Assembly (NCBI RefSeq): GCF_019801015.1
Contig: NZ_JAHVJZ010000003.1
Location: forward strand, 1 to 64,000
Reading direction: 5' to 3'
DNA: 64,000 nt
Origin: Marinobacter nauticus
GTDB lineage: Bacteria > Pseudomonadota > Gammaproteobacteria > Enterobacterales > Shewanellaceae
Shown: one piece after another, positions 54,775 to 64,000 of the stretch
How positions within the stretch are numbered: position 1 is the first letter of the stretch
Layout: each line of letters begins with the position of its first letter
Program-made: the position numbers and the translations under genes
Notes under the pieces: model-generated
What the model was told of the DNA's origin: nothing
What the model saw: only the letters and a program-made list of their open reading frames with translations
Databases searched by the model: none

Positions 54775-55939
54775 CTCTCTCCTGCCCTTTTCCCATCAAG
54801 GCCAAACCGGTGACCGCTGCGACGGCGGCTGCGGACGCCAGTGACCAGGTCAGGCTGGCGCCGGCGCCATTGTGCCACAACTGGCCACTGATGTAGGCGC
54901 CGATGGCGCCGCCCAGGCCAAAACTGGTGCTGGCATACAGCGCCTGCGCTTTGCCCTGATGGCCGCTGCTGAAGTTACGATGAATAAACTGAATGCCGCA
55001 GGCGTGCGCCAGACCAAAGCTGAAGGCGTGCAGAGTCTGAGCCAGTCCATGGAGCATCAGGCTGTCTCCGGCGTCGCCGGTCACCGCCCAGCGCACTGAC
55101 GTCAGCAGACAGCACAATACCATCAGGCTGCGCACCGAGTAGCGCCCCAGCAACCGTGGTGCCAGCAGGAAGATGCCGATCTCCGCCAGCACCCCGAGTG
55201 CCACCAGCACGCCGGCGGTACTTTCCGCCAACCCCAGCCCCCGCAGGTAGAGCACATAGAAGGTGTAGAACGGCCCATGGCTGGCCTGAAGCAGCATGGC
55301 GGAGAGCAGAAACAGCAGCACCGGGCGCTGAAAAAGCTGGCTCATAAAGGGCACATCGGTTTCAGCGTCATCCCGCTCCCGCGGGGCCACTTCGGTGAGT
55401 GCCATTGACGCTCCCACCAACGCCAGAAACAGCACCAGGCCAATCCACGGCAGATCCGCCGGGCCGCGCACGCCAAACCACCAACCGGCCCCGACCACCA
55501 GCACGATGTAGCCGACGCTGCCAAAGCTTCGCAGGCCACCGTAATCCTGGGGTCTGTCCGCCAGGGTGGTCAACGTGACCACTTCAAGCTGGGCCAGAAT
55601 GGCGTTCCAGAAAAAGGTGTAGATCCCCATCACCACCGCCAGCACCAGAAACTCTTTGGCCACAAACAGGCCGAGATAGGTGAACGCGGCGGTCAGTGCC
55701 CCGGCGCGGATGATACGCACCGGGGTGCCCAGCCGATCCGACAGTGCTGCCCAGATGTTGGGGGCCACCATGCGGGTGGCAAACAGAATCGCCAGCATCC
55801 AGCCAATCTGAGCCGAGTTAAAGCCAAGGTGGTCCAGGTAGAGGCTGAGATAGGGCACCATCAAACCAAGGATGGCGTAAAACGCAAAATAAGAGGCCGC
55901 CAACGCTTTACGCTGGCGGCCTTCCAGTAACGCACTCAT
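54758..55939 (-). CDS. MFS transporter (HcaT-like)
   Basis: A 393-aa inner-membrane protein with about 12 membrane segments, of the MFS_1-like group that includes 3-phenylpropionate transporter HcaT and LacY-like proteins. Motif A is weak (WAALSDRLGTPVRIIR near 63-78). It starts 7 nt after aroC and overlaps epmC by 17 nt. The substrate is unknown; the link with chorismate synthase is positional only. E. coli has no such gene here. Confidence 0.85.
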   Translation of the reverse strand: MSALLEGRQRKALAASYFAFYAILGLMVPYLSLYLDHLGFNSAQIGWMLAILFATRMVAPNIWAALSDRLGTPVRIIRAGALTAAFTYLGLFVAKEFLVLAVVMGIYTFFWNAILAQLEVVTLTTLADRPQDYGGLRSFGSVGYIVLVVGAGWWFGVRGPADLPWIGLVLFLALVGASMALTEVAPRERDDAETDVPFMSQLFQRPVLLFLLSAMLLQASHGPFYTFYVLYLRGLGLAESTAGVLVALGVLAEIGIFLLAPRLLGRYSVRSLMVLCCLLTSVRWAVTGDAGDSLMLHGLAQTLHAFSFGLAHACGIQFIHRNFSSGHQGKAQALYASTSFGLGGAIGAYISGQLWHNGAGASLTWSLASAAAVAAVTGLALMGKGQERDGRRQ

Positions 55940-55946
55940 GCAAACA

Positions 55947-57044
55947 TCAATCTCGCATGGACAACACGGGGGTAGATACGGATACGTCCAGGTTCTGGGC
56001 CCGGTGGCGGAGCAGGTGATCCATCAGCACAATGGCCACCATCGCTTCAACGATGGGCACGGCGCGGATGCCAACGCAGGGGTCGTGACGACCGCGGGTC
56101 ACCATCTCCACCGGATTGCCATCCACATCAATGCTGTTACCGGGCACCATAATGGAGGAGGTGGGTTTCAGCGCGATCTCCGCCTTAATGGGCTGGCCGG
56201 AGCTGATGCCACCCAGAACACCACCGGAGTGGTTGCTGGCAAAGCCGTCCGGATACATTTCGTCACGATGTTCCGAGCCTTTCTGGGTCACCACATCAAA
56301 GCCATCACCCACGGCCACCGCTTTCACCGCATTAATCCCCATCAGGGCATGGGCCAGATCGGCGTCGAGGCGGTCAAACACCGGCTCACCCAGACCTACC
56401 GGCACGTTCAGCGCTTCCACCATCACTTTGGCACCAATGGAGTCACCGGCCTTTTTCAGCGCCCGCATGGTCTCATCCAGGGCTTCCAGCTTGCTTGGGT
56501 CCGGGAAGAAAAACGGGTTTTGTTCCACCTGGGTCCAGTCAAACTGCTCCGCCACCACGTGGCCGAGCTGGTTGACGCAGGCGCGGATCTCAATGCCGTG
56601 CTGCGCTTTGAGGTACTTTTTGGCGATCGCACCGGCCGCCACCCGCATCGCGGTTTCCCGGGCGGAGCTACGGCCGCCGCCACGGTAATCACGATTGCCG
56701 TATTTGTGGTGGTAGGGATAATCCGCATGGCCGGGGCGGAACAACGGCGCAATGTCGGAGTAATCCTTGCTGCGCTGGTCGGTGTTCTCGATCAGCAGGC
56801 CAATGGGGGTGCCAGTGGTTTTGCCTTCAAACACGCCGGACAGGATTTTCACCTGGTCCGGTTCGCGTCGGGCGGTGGTATAGCGGGAGGTGCCGGGGCG
56901 ACGGCGATCCAGGTCGCCCTGCAGGTCCGCTTCTGAGATGGGCAGCCCCGGAGGGCAGCCATCGACAATGGCCCCGAGAGCGAGGCCGTGACTTTCACCG
57001 AAAGTGGTGACAGTAAAGAGGTTTCCGATGCTGTTGCCGGCCAT
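55947..57044 (-). CDS. aroC: Chorismate synthase
   Basis: A 365-aa FMN-dependent enzyme, last step of the shikimate pathway. Family signatures [18 protein letters not shown] (16-33) and [21 protein letters not shown] (about 121-141) are visible. It follows prmB after 21 nt, as in E. coli. Confidence 0.98.
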   Translation of the reverse strand: MAGNSIGNLFTVTTFGESHGLALGAIVDGCPPGLPISEADLQGDLDRRRPGTSRYTTARREPDQVKILSGVFEGKTTGTPIGLLIENTDQRSKDYSDIAPLFRPGHADYPYHHKYGNRDYRGGGRSSARETAMRVAAGAIAKKYLKAQHGIEIRACVNQLGHVVAEQFDWTQVEQNPFFFPDPSKLEALDETMRALKKAGDSIGAKVMVEALNVPVGLGEPVFDRLDADLAHALMGINAVKAVAVGDGFDVVTQKGSEHRDEMYPDGFASNHSGGVLGGISSGQPIKAEIALKPTSSIMVPGNSIDVDGNPVEMVTRGRHDPCVGIRAVPIVEAMVAIVLMDHLLRHRAQNLDVSVSTPVLSMRD

Positions 57045-57065
57045 GGCGACGCACTCCTAATTCAA

Positions 57066-58001
57066 TCAATCCCGGTAGATGGCGAACAGATCCTGAGCTT
57101 CGAGCAGTTGCTCGCGGGTCAGCAGGAATACGCCGTCGCCGCCACGCTCAAACTCCAGCCAGGTAAAGGGCACTTCGGGGTATTGTTCCGCCAGGGCGAC
57201 CATGGAGTTGCCCACTTCAACAATCAGAATGCCGTCGTCGGTCAGGTGATCCGCGGCACGAGCGAGGATGCGCTTGGTCAGGTCCAGACCATCGCGCCCG
57301 GACGCCAGACCCAGCTCCGGCTCATGATGGAACTCTTCTGGCAGATCAGCCATATCATCCGCATCCACGTAGGGCGGATTGGAGACGATCAGGTCGTATT
57401 TCTGACCTTCCAGGTTGCTGAAACCATCGGACTGAATCGGGAACACCCGCTCCAGCATGCCATGCTGTTCGATGTTGATTTGCGCCACTTCCAGCGCATC
57501 TTCGCTGATGTCCACGGCATCCACTTCGGCATTGTCGAAGGCATAAGCACAAGCGATGGCAATGCAGGCAGAGCCGGTGCACAGGTCCAGCACGCGGTTT
57601 ACCGGCTTGTTGTACAGCCAGGGTTTGAAGTCATTCTCAATCAGTTCGGCAAACGGGCTGCGCGGCACCAGCACGCGCTCATCCACGTAGAACTCCAGAC
57701 CGGCAAAGTACGCGTTGTTGGTCAGGTACGGCACCGGCACACGCTCACGCACACGGCGGATCACCAGCTCGACAATGCGGTGTTTTTCGGTGCTGGTCAG
57801 GCGGGCATTGCGGACCTGGTTGCCCAGTTCCAGCGGCAGGTGCAGGGTGTGCATCACCAGCGCCACGGCTTCATCCCAGGGGTTGTCTGTGCCGTGGCCG
57901 TAGTAGATACCGGCCGCATTAAAACGGCTTACGCACCAGCGCAGCATGTCGTCGATGGTGTGAAGCTCGGTAATGGCTTCATCGAGAAAAATCTTTTCCA
58001 C
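57066..58001 (-). CDS. prmB: Ribosomal protein uL3 N5-glutamine methyltransferase
   Basis: A 311-aa SAM-dependent methyltransferase that modifies a glutamine of ribosomal protein L3. The SAM fold holds [12 protein letters not shown] (about 139-150) and the catalytic motif NPPY (208-211). It is the first gene of the prmB-aroC-MFS-epmC-NADK-yfcL operon and divergent from smrB. Confidence 0.97.
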   Translation of the reverse strand: MEKIFLDEAITELHTIDDMLRWCVSRFNAAGIYYGHGTDNPWDEAVALVMHTLHLPLELGNQVRNARLTSTEKHRIVELVIRRVRERVPVPYLTNNAYFAGLEFYVDERVLVPRSPFAELIENDFKPWLYNKPVNRVLDLCTGSACIAIACAYAFDNAEVDAVDISEDALEVAQINIEQHGMLERVFPIQSDGFSNLEGQKYDLIVSNPPYVDADDMADLPEEFHHEPELGLASGRDGLDLTKRILARAADHLTDDGILIVEVGNSMVALAEQYPEVPFTWLEFERGGDGVFLLTREQLLEAQDLFAIYRD

Positions 58002-58093
58002 GGGGAAGGGTCCTTAGACTGACGAATGGCGGCCATTGTACCCAATGGTGCTGCTGGTTCCTATCTCAAGCCGCATTGGCATAAAATGGCGTT

Positions 58094-58627
58094 ATGAAGA
58101 AAAAGCCTACCCTGGATCCTGAAGAGCTGACGCTGTTTCGGGACACCGTTAATGGCATCCGCCGGCTCAACCACGATACCGTGGTGCACCGGCGTGCCCA
58201 GTCCGCCCGTCAGGCCGTAAAACAGCAACAACAGCGCCGGGAAGCGGACCACTATTTCTCCGACACCTACCAACCGGCTCTGCCCACCGAGGGGCCGATG
58301 CGCTATGTGCGGGAAGGGGTTTCCAGCTTTGAGGTGAAGCGACTGCGTCGGGGAGACTATGTGCCCGATATGCTGCTGGACCTGCACGGCTACACTCAGG
58401 CGGAAGCCCGCCACGAGATCATCGCCCTGATCAATGCCTGCAAGAAGCAGCACATCGCCTGCGCCAGCATCATGCATGGGTTGGGAAGTGGCGTACTGAA
58501 ACGTCAGGTGCCCGCCTGGCTGGCCCAGCACCCGGACGTCATGGCCTTCCACCAGGCCCCACTGGAATGGGGCGGCGATGGCGCATTGCTGGTATTGGTG
58601 GATATCGGATTAGACGACGAGCGCTAA
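58094..58627 (+). CDS. smrB: Endonuclease/ribosome rescue factor SmrB
   Basis: A 177-aa protein with an N-terminal extension and a C-terminal Smr domain (DLHGYTQAEA near 97 and HGLGSGVLK near 132). In E. coli SmrB cuts mRNA at collided ribosomes. It is divergent from prmB, and its end overlaps the convergent sixA gene by 18 nt. Confidence 0.95.
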   Translation: MKKKPTLDPEELTLFRDTVNGIRRLNHDTVVHRRAQSARQAVKQQQQRREADHYFSDTYQPALPTEGPMRYVREGVSSFEVKRLRRGDYVPDMLLDLHGYTQAEARHEIIALINACKKQHIACASIMHGLGSGVLKRQVPAWLAQHPDVMAFHQAPLEWGGDGALLVLVDIGLDDER

Positions 58628-59086
58628 GTCCTGCGGCCCCTGAAGCCGGACCAGACGGCGCTCCGGAGTCAGTTCAATCTCCGCCATGGCTGAGGTGGCG
58701 AACAGCGGGGGATGCGCCCCGGGAACCAATTCGCTGACCAGGTACCCCAACAGAGGCATGTGGGCCACAACCAGACCGGTTTCAGCCCCGGCCACTTCCA
58801 TATGCGCCAGCAACAAATCGTGGGCTTGTGCGGGACTGGCTTCGGGCACCAGTTCATCCAGGCAATGGACGCTGGCCGACTTGGGCAACAAAGGCTGACA
58901 CGCTTCCCAGCTTTGTTGGGCCCGCAGATAGGGGCTGACAAACACCAGATCCAGTTGCTCAATCTGGCTGGCCAGATGGGAGGCCATTTGCTGGGTCTGG
59001 GAAACGCCGAGCGGCGTCAGTGGCCGCTGCCGATCGGTGATGGCATCGAAGCTGGCTTCGCCGTGGCGCATTAAAAACAGTTTCAT
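58610..59086 (-). CDS. sixA: Phosphohistidine phosphatase SixA
   Basis: A 158-aa histidine phosphatase with the RHG motif at residues 7-9 (MKLFLMRHGE). E. coli SixA acts on phosphohistidine in phosphotransfer proteins. The ATG at 59086 is the family start; a frame from 59104 adds six residues. The end overlaps smrB. Confidence 0.93.
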   Translation of the reverse strand: MKLFLMRHGEASFDAITDRQRPLTPLGVSQTQQMASHLASQIEQLDLVFVSPYLRAQQSWEACQPLLPKSASVHCLDELVPEASPAQAHDLLLAHMEVAGAETGLVVAHMPLLGYLVSELVPGAHPPLFATSAMAEIELTPERRLVRLQGPQDLALVV

Positions 59087-59280
59087 GGATGAATTCGGTC
59101 TCAAACAGTTACGCCTATCTTATCGCGCCCATTTCTCTGGAAAAAAGCCCTGATTGGCTAGTCTTTAGTCGTTAGTGACCGAGCTAACATTGCGCCCGAC
59201 TCCGACAACGCGCAAACTGGATCCACTTTCCGTTGGCAGCAGGAACCGGCCCAACCCGGCGGGTATTCCAGGATAAGGAT

Positions 59281-62067
59281 ATGACCGACAAGCTGAAAAT
59301 CAGTCCCAACGATACCCGACAATACCGGCCCCTTACCCTGGATAACGGCTTACGCGTCACTTTGGTTCAGGATCCGGAAGCCAGCAAAGGCGCCGCTGCT
59401 CTGGCCGTGCGAGTGGGCCACTTTGATGATCCCGCCGATCGCGAAGGCATGGCGCACTTCCTTGAGCATATGCTGTTTTTGGGCACGGAGGATTATCCCA
59501 AAGCCGGGGAATACCAGCAGTTCATCAGCGAACACGGCGGCAACCACAACGCCTGGACCGGCCCGGAGTTCACCAGCTACTACTTTGACGTGGATACCGG
59601 CGCCCTGCAGGAAGCGCTGCATCGGTTCAGCCAGTTTTTTACCGCACCGCTGTTTGATGCCCAGCTGGTGGAAAAAGAGCGCCAGTCGGTGGACTCTGAA
59701 TTCCGCATGAAGCTGCAGGACGACATGCGTCGTTTTTACCAGGTGCACAAAGAAACGGTGAACCCGGCCCACCCCTTCTCCAAGTTTTCGGTTGGCAATC
59801 AGCAAACCCTGGCGGACCACCCTGACCGGCCGGTTCGCGACGAACTCATTGCGTTTTATCGCCAGCACTATTCCGCCAACCTGATGACCCTGGTGGTGGT
59901 AAGCCCGCTCCCGCTTGACGCCATAGAACCCATGGTGAGCGACCATTTCAGCGCCATCCCCAACCTGGGCCTGACCAAATCATTGCCGGATGTCGCCCTG
60001 TACCGGCCGGAGGATCTCAATCAGGAGATCCGGATGCTGCCCAACAAGCGCCAGCGTCAGATGACCCTGACCTTTCCGCTGCCGGAGCTGGACCCCTGGT
60101 ATCGCCACAAGCCGCTCACCTATCTCTCCTACCTGCTGGGCTATGAAGGCCCCGGCAGTCTGTTGTCGGTATTGAAATACGAAGGGTTGGTCAGCCAGCT
60201 CAGTGCCGGCGGCGGCATCAACGGTTACAACTTCAAGGACTACAACGTCAGCTTTCAACTGACTGAAAAAGGCCTGAACGACCCGGATCGCATCATCGCC
60301 CTGACCTTCCAGTACCTGGAGATGATCAAAAGCGGTGGCATTGAGGATTGGCGCTACCAGGAGCGCCAGCAGTTGCTGGAGCGCGCCTTCCGCTTTCAGG
60401 AGCCCAGCAAACCGCTGGATCTGGCCAGCCACCTCGCCATCAACATGCACCACTACGACCCGGAAGATGTGGCCTACGGCGACTACCGCATGGACGGGCT
60501 CGATCACCAGGCCGTCGAGGGCATTCTCCAGCGTTTCGAGCCGAACAATGTCCGGTTGGTCCTGATCGCGCCGGATATCGAGACAGAAAAAGTCGCCAAG
60601 TGGTACGACACGCCCTATATCTGTGTGCCGATCGGCGCCAGCCGCAGAGCCCGCTGGGGGGCCGAGCCGCCGCACCCGAAACTGGCACTGCCGGACGCCA
60701 ATCCCTATCTGGTCGGGCTGCTGGAACCGCGACAGGAAGCCAGCCCCTCAGAGGACCCCGAGTGCCTCCCGCAGCAGGAACGTCTTACGCTCTGGTACAA
60801 GAAAGATCAGGAGTTTAATGTTCCCAAAGCGCATCTGTTCCTGGCGCTGGACAGTGAAACCTGTCATCACGATGCGCGGACTGCTGCCCTGACCCGCCTC
60901 TACATCGCCATGCTGATGGATTCGCTTGCCGAGCCCACCTACCAGGCCGAAGTCGCAGGCCTGAGCTACAACGTCTATCCCCACCAGGGCGGGCTGACTC
61001 TGCACCTCAGTGGCTTTACCGGTGGCCAGGAGAAACTGTTGGATCTGCTGCTGCGCAAAGCCCGACAACGCGACTTCGCGCCGCAGCGCTTTAACGAGCT
61101 GAAAGCGCAGTTGCTGCGCAACTGGAACGGCATCCGCACCGCCCGTCCCATCTCCCGGTTGTTCAACGCTCTGACCGCCACGCTGCAACGGCGCAGCCAT
61201 GAGCCCCTGAACATGGCGGCGGCGCTGGAAGACTGCACCCTGGAGCAGCTCCATCACCATATCGACAGCCTGTACCAGCAGGTCCACATTGAAGGGTTAA
61301 TTTACGGCGACTGGTTGCGCTCCGAAGCGGAAGGACTGAATCAGCGCCTGAACCAGACCCTGGCCCAGGTCTCCCAACCGGGTCCTGAAGTGCAGCGTCA
61401 GCTGATCAGCATCAAGGGACGGGGCACCATCCTCAGGGAGATTCGGCACGACCATCAGGACAGTGCCATCATCGTCTACTACCAGTCCCGTCAGAGCGAT
61501 CTGCACAAGATGGCACTGTTCTGTCTGCTCAATCACAGTATGTCGAGCAGCTTCTTCAACGAGCTCCGTACCAAGCAGCAACTGGGCTATATGGTGGGCA
61601 CCAGTTACGTGCCGATGAACCGCTGTCCGGGCATCATTTTTTATGTTCAGAGCCCGGTTAGCGGCCCATTGCAGCTGCTGGAATCCATCGACCAGTTTAT
61701 TGCGGACTACAGCTACGCCCTGATGCAGATCTCGGCGGCACAGTGGCAGGCCACCAAAGATGCACTCTGTAACCAGATCCTGGAGCAGGACAACAACCTG
61801 AAGTCCAAAGCCCAGCGGGTCTGGGTCAGCATCGGCAATAAGGACACCGACTTTAATCACCGGGAGCGGGTTGCAGAGGCGATTCAGAACCTGGAGCGGG
61901 CGGATTTGATCCGTTACCTGATGCAGCAGATGCGACGGAGCAACCCGGACCGACTGGTCCTGTATGCCACCGGAGGCTCACACAGCGAGCACGAACCGCT
62001 GTCGGGGGAACGCACGATTACCGACCTGACCTACTTTAAGGGCCAAGCGGATCTAATTGATTTTTAA
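59281..62067 (+). CDS. M16 family (insulinase/pitrilysin-type) zinc metalloprotease
   Basis: A 928-aa protease of the M16A group. The inverted zinc motif HFLEH is at residues 59-63, with the distal ligand E140 (VDSEF). The spacing of 77 residues from H63 equals that of pitrilysin and insulysin. Three further M16 domains fill the rest. E. coli protease III (PtrA, 962 aa) has a signal peptide; this protein has none, so it is likely cytoplasmic. The ATG at 59281 has AAGGAT directly upstream; a frame from 59233 is not supported. It is monocistronic as far as can be seen. Confidence 0.92.
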   Translation: MTDKLKISPNDTRQYRPLTLDNGLRVTLVQDPEASKGAAALAVRVGHFDDPADREGMAHFLEHMLFLGTEDYPKAGEYQQFISEHGGNHNAWTGPEFTSYYFDVDTGALQEALHRFSQFFTAPLFDAQLVEKERQSVDSEFRMKLQDDMRRFYQVHKETVNPAHPFSKFSVGNQQTLADHPDRPVRDELIAFYRQHYSANLMTLVVVSPLPLDAIEPMVSDHFSAIPNLGLTKSLPDVALYRPEDLNQEIRMLPNKRQRQMTLTFPLPELDPWYRHKPLTYLSYLLGYEGPGSLLSVLKYEGLVSQLSAGGGINGYNFKDYNVSFQLTEKGLNDPDRIIALTFQYLEMIKSGGIEDWRYQERQQLLERAFRFQEPSKPLDLASHLAINMHHYDPEDVAYGDYRMDGLDHQAVEGILQRFEPNNVRLVLIAPDIETEKVAKWYDTPYICVPIGASRRARWGAEPPHPKLALPDANPYLVGLLEPRQEASPSEDPECLPQQERLTLWYKKDQEFNVPKAHLFLALDSETCHHDARTAALTRLYIAMLMDSLAEPTYQAEVAGLSYNVYPHQGGLTLHLSGFTGGQEKLLDLLLRKARQRDFAPQRFNELKAQLLRNWNGIRTARPISRLFNALTATLQRRSHEPLNMAAALEDCTLEQLHHHIDSLYQQVHIEGLIYGDWLRSEAEGLNQRLNQTLAQVSQPGPEVQRQLISIKGRGTILREIRHDHQDSAIIVYYQSRQSDLHKMALFCLLNHSMSSSFFNELRTKQQLGYMVGTSYVPMNRCPGIIFYVQSPVSGPLQLLESIDQFIADYSYALMQISAAQWQATKDALCNQILEQDNNLKSKAQRVWVSIGNKDTDFNHRERVAEAIQNLERADLIRYLMQQMRRSNPDRLVLYATGGSHSEHEPLSGERTITDLTYFKGQADLIDF

Positions 62068-62087
62068 GTATCATTTCAGTTCAATAA

Positions 62088-62126
62088 CCCGGTTGTCGCC
62101 CTATAAAATGTTACCTGGCAACCGGG
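62088..62126. repeat. Inverted repeat after the M16 protease gene
   Basis: CCCGGTTG (62088-62095) and CAACCGGG (62119-62126) with a 23-nt loop, 21 nt after the stop. There is no U-tract, so it may be a weak terminator. The loop contains TATAAAAT, which resembles a -10 box. Unresolved. Confidence 0.4.
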
Positions 62127-62254
62127 CAGTAAATGGATGTGTGACTTAATTTAATGAATCGGCCTCAGGTGTTGGCGTCTCTCACTTCCAATGCTATCGT
62201 TACCTACTGATAACAATAATTAATTCGACTAAACCAATCTTAACGGGACGCCTG

Positions 62255-64000
62255 ATGAAGCCATGGATAGCGCTGCTTCTCCTCTGTGTCAGTCTTACAG
62301 CGGATGCCAGTGGGCGACAGCTAACCCCGGCCTACAACCTTAATGAGTACGGACTGGAGCAAAACCTGTCCGAAAGCTCCGTCACCAGCATCGTTCAGGA
62401 TCAGCTCGGCTTTATCTGGGTCGGCACCATCAATGGGCTGAACCGCTTTGATGGCAGCATGTTTAAGCGCTATCACACCTCAAACTCCGCCCTGCACGGA
62501 CTCAACCACAACACCGTCCGGGCGTTGCACATCGACACCCAGGGTCAGCTGTGGGTGGTCACCAATCAACGGATCTATCAATACGACAGCGAACGCGACT
62601 ACTTTAAGCCGCTGGACGTCCCCATGCCCCAGAAAAAGTTCTGGACCGTGAACAGCGACGAACAGCGCCTGTACCTGGGCACAGACTCCGGGCTGATCCT
62701 TTACGACAAGGTGTTTCAGCGCTTCGAACTGCTGGAAGAAACGGAGCCGTTCGGCATTTCCGGCATCTACCACTTCGACAAGGACACGCTGATTCTGGCC
62801 ACCGGCCAGAGCGAAGGCATCAGCATCAACCTGCAGACGCGAAAGTTTGAAGACCTGCCCCTGAGCGGCCACATCAAAGGCCACTTTAAAGTGTCCGACG
62901 AACTGAGCCTGGTGCTCACTACTCATCAGCTCCGACTCATTGATGCGCAAGGCGACGAACGCCTCTCACAGGCGATCAGTCCGACCCATAAAGCCGCTTT
63001 TGACCCCTCAAGCAACCGGGTTTATTACACCGCCGGCAAAGAGGTGCACTTCGTCACCGTGGACGAAAACCGGTTCACCTTCAGCCCACCGCAAAGCCTC
63101 CAGTTGGATCTTGAAACCGAGCCTTCCGACCTCTACCTCGACCGAAACGGCGATCTCTGGGTTGGTGTTATCGGCACCGGGCTGATTAAGGTCTCTACCA
63201 GCACTCATGAACTGTCCCACTATCACGGCATCTGCGAAGACAACAGCTGTGACCAGGTATGGAGCCTGGCCTACCAGGACGGGCAGGTCTGGGTGGCCAA
63301 CGATTCCGAAATGCTGGTGGCTTTTGACGAGAACAGGGTGGTAACCCAGCAGTACAACACCGGCATTACCGGCCCCAAAACCATTCACTCTGACGGCAAC
63401 ACCATTTTTGTTGGTGGCCAGAACCGCCTCTACTTCCTTCAGGACCAGCAGGAATACGGCATCGAGTTCGATGGCACCATTATCACCTCCATATCGTCAT
63501 CCGGTTCGAATAAACTTCTGGGGACATTTGACGCCGGAATCATTGTTCTGGATGAAACGGGACGTTTAATCCGGGATCGCTTTGTCCCTCAGGTCGATTC
63601 AACGATTCTTTCGCTTAAAGTTGAAAAGAACAAAGTTCTGATCGGCACCCAAACCGGGCTTCACATTTACCGTTTCAACGACCGCCTTCATATTTGGGAA
63701 AAGTATGAGCACATGCTTAATGACAATATCGTCACTGCCATTGAATCTACAGAGAATGGTTATGTGATTGGTACGGTCAGCAGCGGGCTGCATTTCCTCG
63801 ATCGGCAATTCAAACTGAAGAAGTTAGACATTGATTTCCGTGAGCAGGATAACCTGCTCATTTACAGTCTGGTTTCCACTCCGTCAGGGCTTTACTCCAG
63901 CAGCAACTTCGGCATTTTAAAGATTGCCCCGGATTCACTGACCTTAACGGATTTTTACGGCTATTCCCGCGGCGCTCAAAAAGAGTTTAATGGCATGGCG
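62255..64000 (+). CDS. Two-component-type beta-propeller sensor, partial at right edge
   Basis: An open frame of 582 codons without a stop runs off the window. It starts MKPWIALLLLCVSLTADASG, a signal peptide, followed by many short repeats of the regulator-propeller (Reg_prop) type, such as GFIWVGTINGLNRFDG, QRLYLGTDSGLILYD, GDLWVGVIGTGLIKV and NKVLIGTQTGLHIY. Such repeats form extracytoplasmic beta-propellers in hybrid sensor kinases or diguanylate cyclases. The output domain lies beyond the edge, so the output type is unknown. The ATG at 62255 has a modest GGGAC 8-9 nt upstream. Confidence 0.85.
   Translation, partial: MKPWIALLLLCVSLTADASGRQLTPAYNLNEYGLEQNLSESSVTSIVQDQLGFIWVGTINGLNRFDGSMFKRYHTSNSALHGLNHNTVRALHIDTQGQLWVVTNQRIYQYDSERDYFKPLDVPMPQKKFWTVNSDEQRLYLGTDSGLILYDKVFQRFELLEETEPFGISGIYHFDKDTLILATGQSEGISINLQTRKFEDLPLSGHIKGHFKVSDELSLVLTTHQLRLIDAQGDERLSQAISPTHKAAFDPSSNRVYYTAGKEVHFVTVDENRFTFSPPQSLQLDLETEPSDLYLDRNGDLWVGVIGTGLIKVSTSTHELSHYHGICEDNSCDQVWSLAYQDGQVWVANDSEMLVAFDENRVVTQQYNTGITGPKTIHSDGNTIFVGGQNRLYFLQDQQEYGIEFDGTIITSISSSGSNKLLGTFDAGIIVLDETGRLIRDRFVPQVDSTILSLKVEKNKVLIGTQTGLHIYRFNDRLHIWEKYEHMLNDNIVTAIESTENGYVIGTVSSGLHFLDRQFKLKKLDIDFREQDNLLIYSLVSTPSGLYSSSNFGILKIAPDSLTLTDFYGYSRGAQKEFNGMA

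Overview
The window is one continuous chromosomal stretch of a marine-type gammaproteobacterium. Gene order and protein features resemble Shewanella and, more probably, Ferrimonas (order Alteromonadales); this is inferred from gene content because no 16S rRNA gene is present. Nearly everything is core genome. I see no phage, insertion sequence, CRISPR array, toxin-antitoxin or defence genes, so I do not claim a hidden new system. The most unusual material is the RNA in the tRNA array at the left edge.

Layout. 1-1370: a tRNA array on the minus strand (Glu x4, Val x3, Ala x3, one cut by the edge) with duplicated segments and structured spacers, driven by a strong promoter just behind gltX. 1378-6650: gltX, a small unknown protein, an MFS exporter, a LysR regulator and gltS. 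6966-13089: aromatic amino acid catabolism on the minus strand (methionine gamma-lyase, phhA, phhB, tyrR, hppD, maiA). 13229-18276: the envelope stress module ycjF-ycjX-pspC-pspB-pspA with pspF divergent. 18332-23619: sapABCDF. 23674-33565: fabV, ppiD, hupB, lon, clpX, clpP and tig, a fatty-acid plus protein-quality-control block. 33797-34070: tRNA-His, -Arg and -Pro. 34295-39468: folD, cysS, ppiB, lpxH, miaE and a YohC-like membrane protein. 39530-49419: purF, cvpA, dedD, folC, accD, truA, fimV, asd and pdxB. 49528-59086: fabB, mnmC, yfcL, a NAD-kinase-like gene, epmC, an MFS gene, aroC, prmB, smrB and sixA. 59281-62067: an M16 metalloprotease. 62255-end: the start of a large two-component-type propeller sensor.

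How the genes work together. PhhA and PhhB hydroxylate phenylalanine to tyrosine, HppD takes the tyrosine transamination product to homogentisate, and MaiA acts near the end of that route. TyrR is the likely regulator, and two good CRP-like sites precede hppD and the methionine gamma-lyase operon. hmgA and fahA, needed to complete the route, are not in the window. PspF with sigma-54 should drive pspABC. Lon carries a sigma-32-type promoter. Several operons show tight ATGA stop/start overlaps (MGL-phhA, ycjX-ycjF, sapD-sapF, accD-folC, folC-dedD).

Main points for a second look: two copies of a roughly 97-nt spacer in the tRNA array that differ by compensatory base changes in predicted hairpins; a SapF ATPase whose Walker A lysine is arginine; fabV standing where E. 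coli has fabI; CRP and TyrR-like sites in front of the methionine gamma-lyase/phenylalanine hydroxylase operon; and several perfect palindromes in front of fabV, fabB/mnmC and gltS. All coordinates are read by eye; no database search was run.
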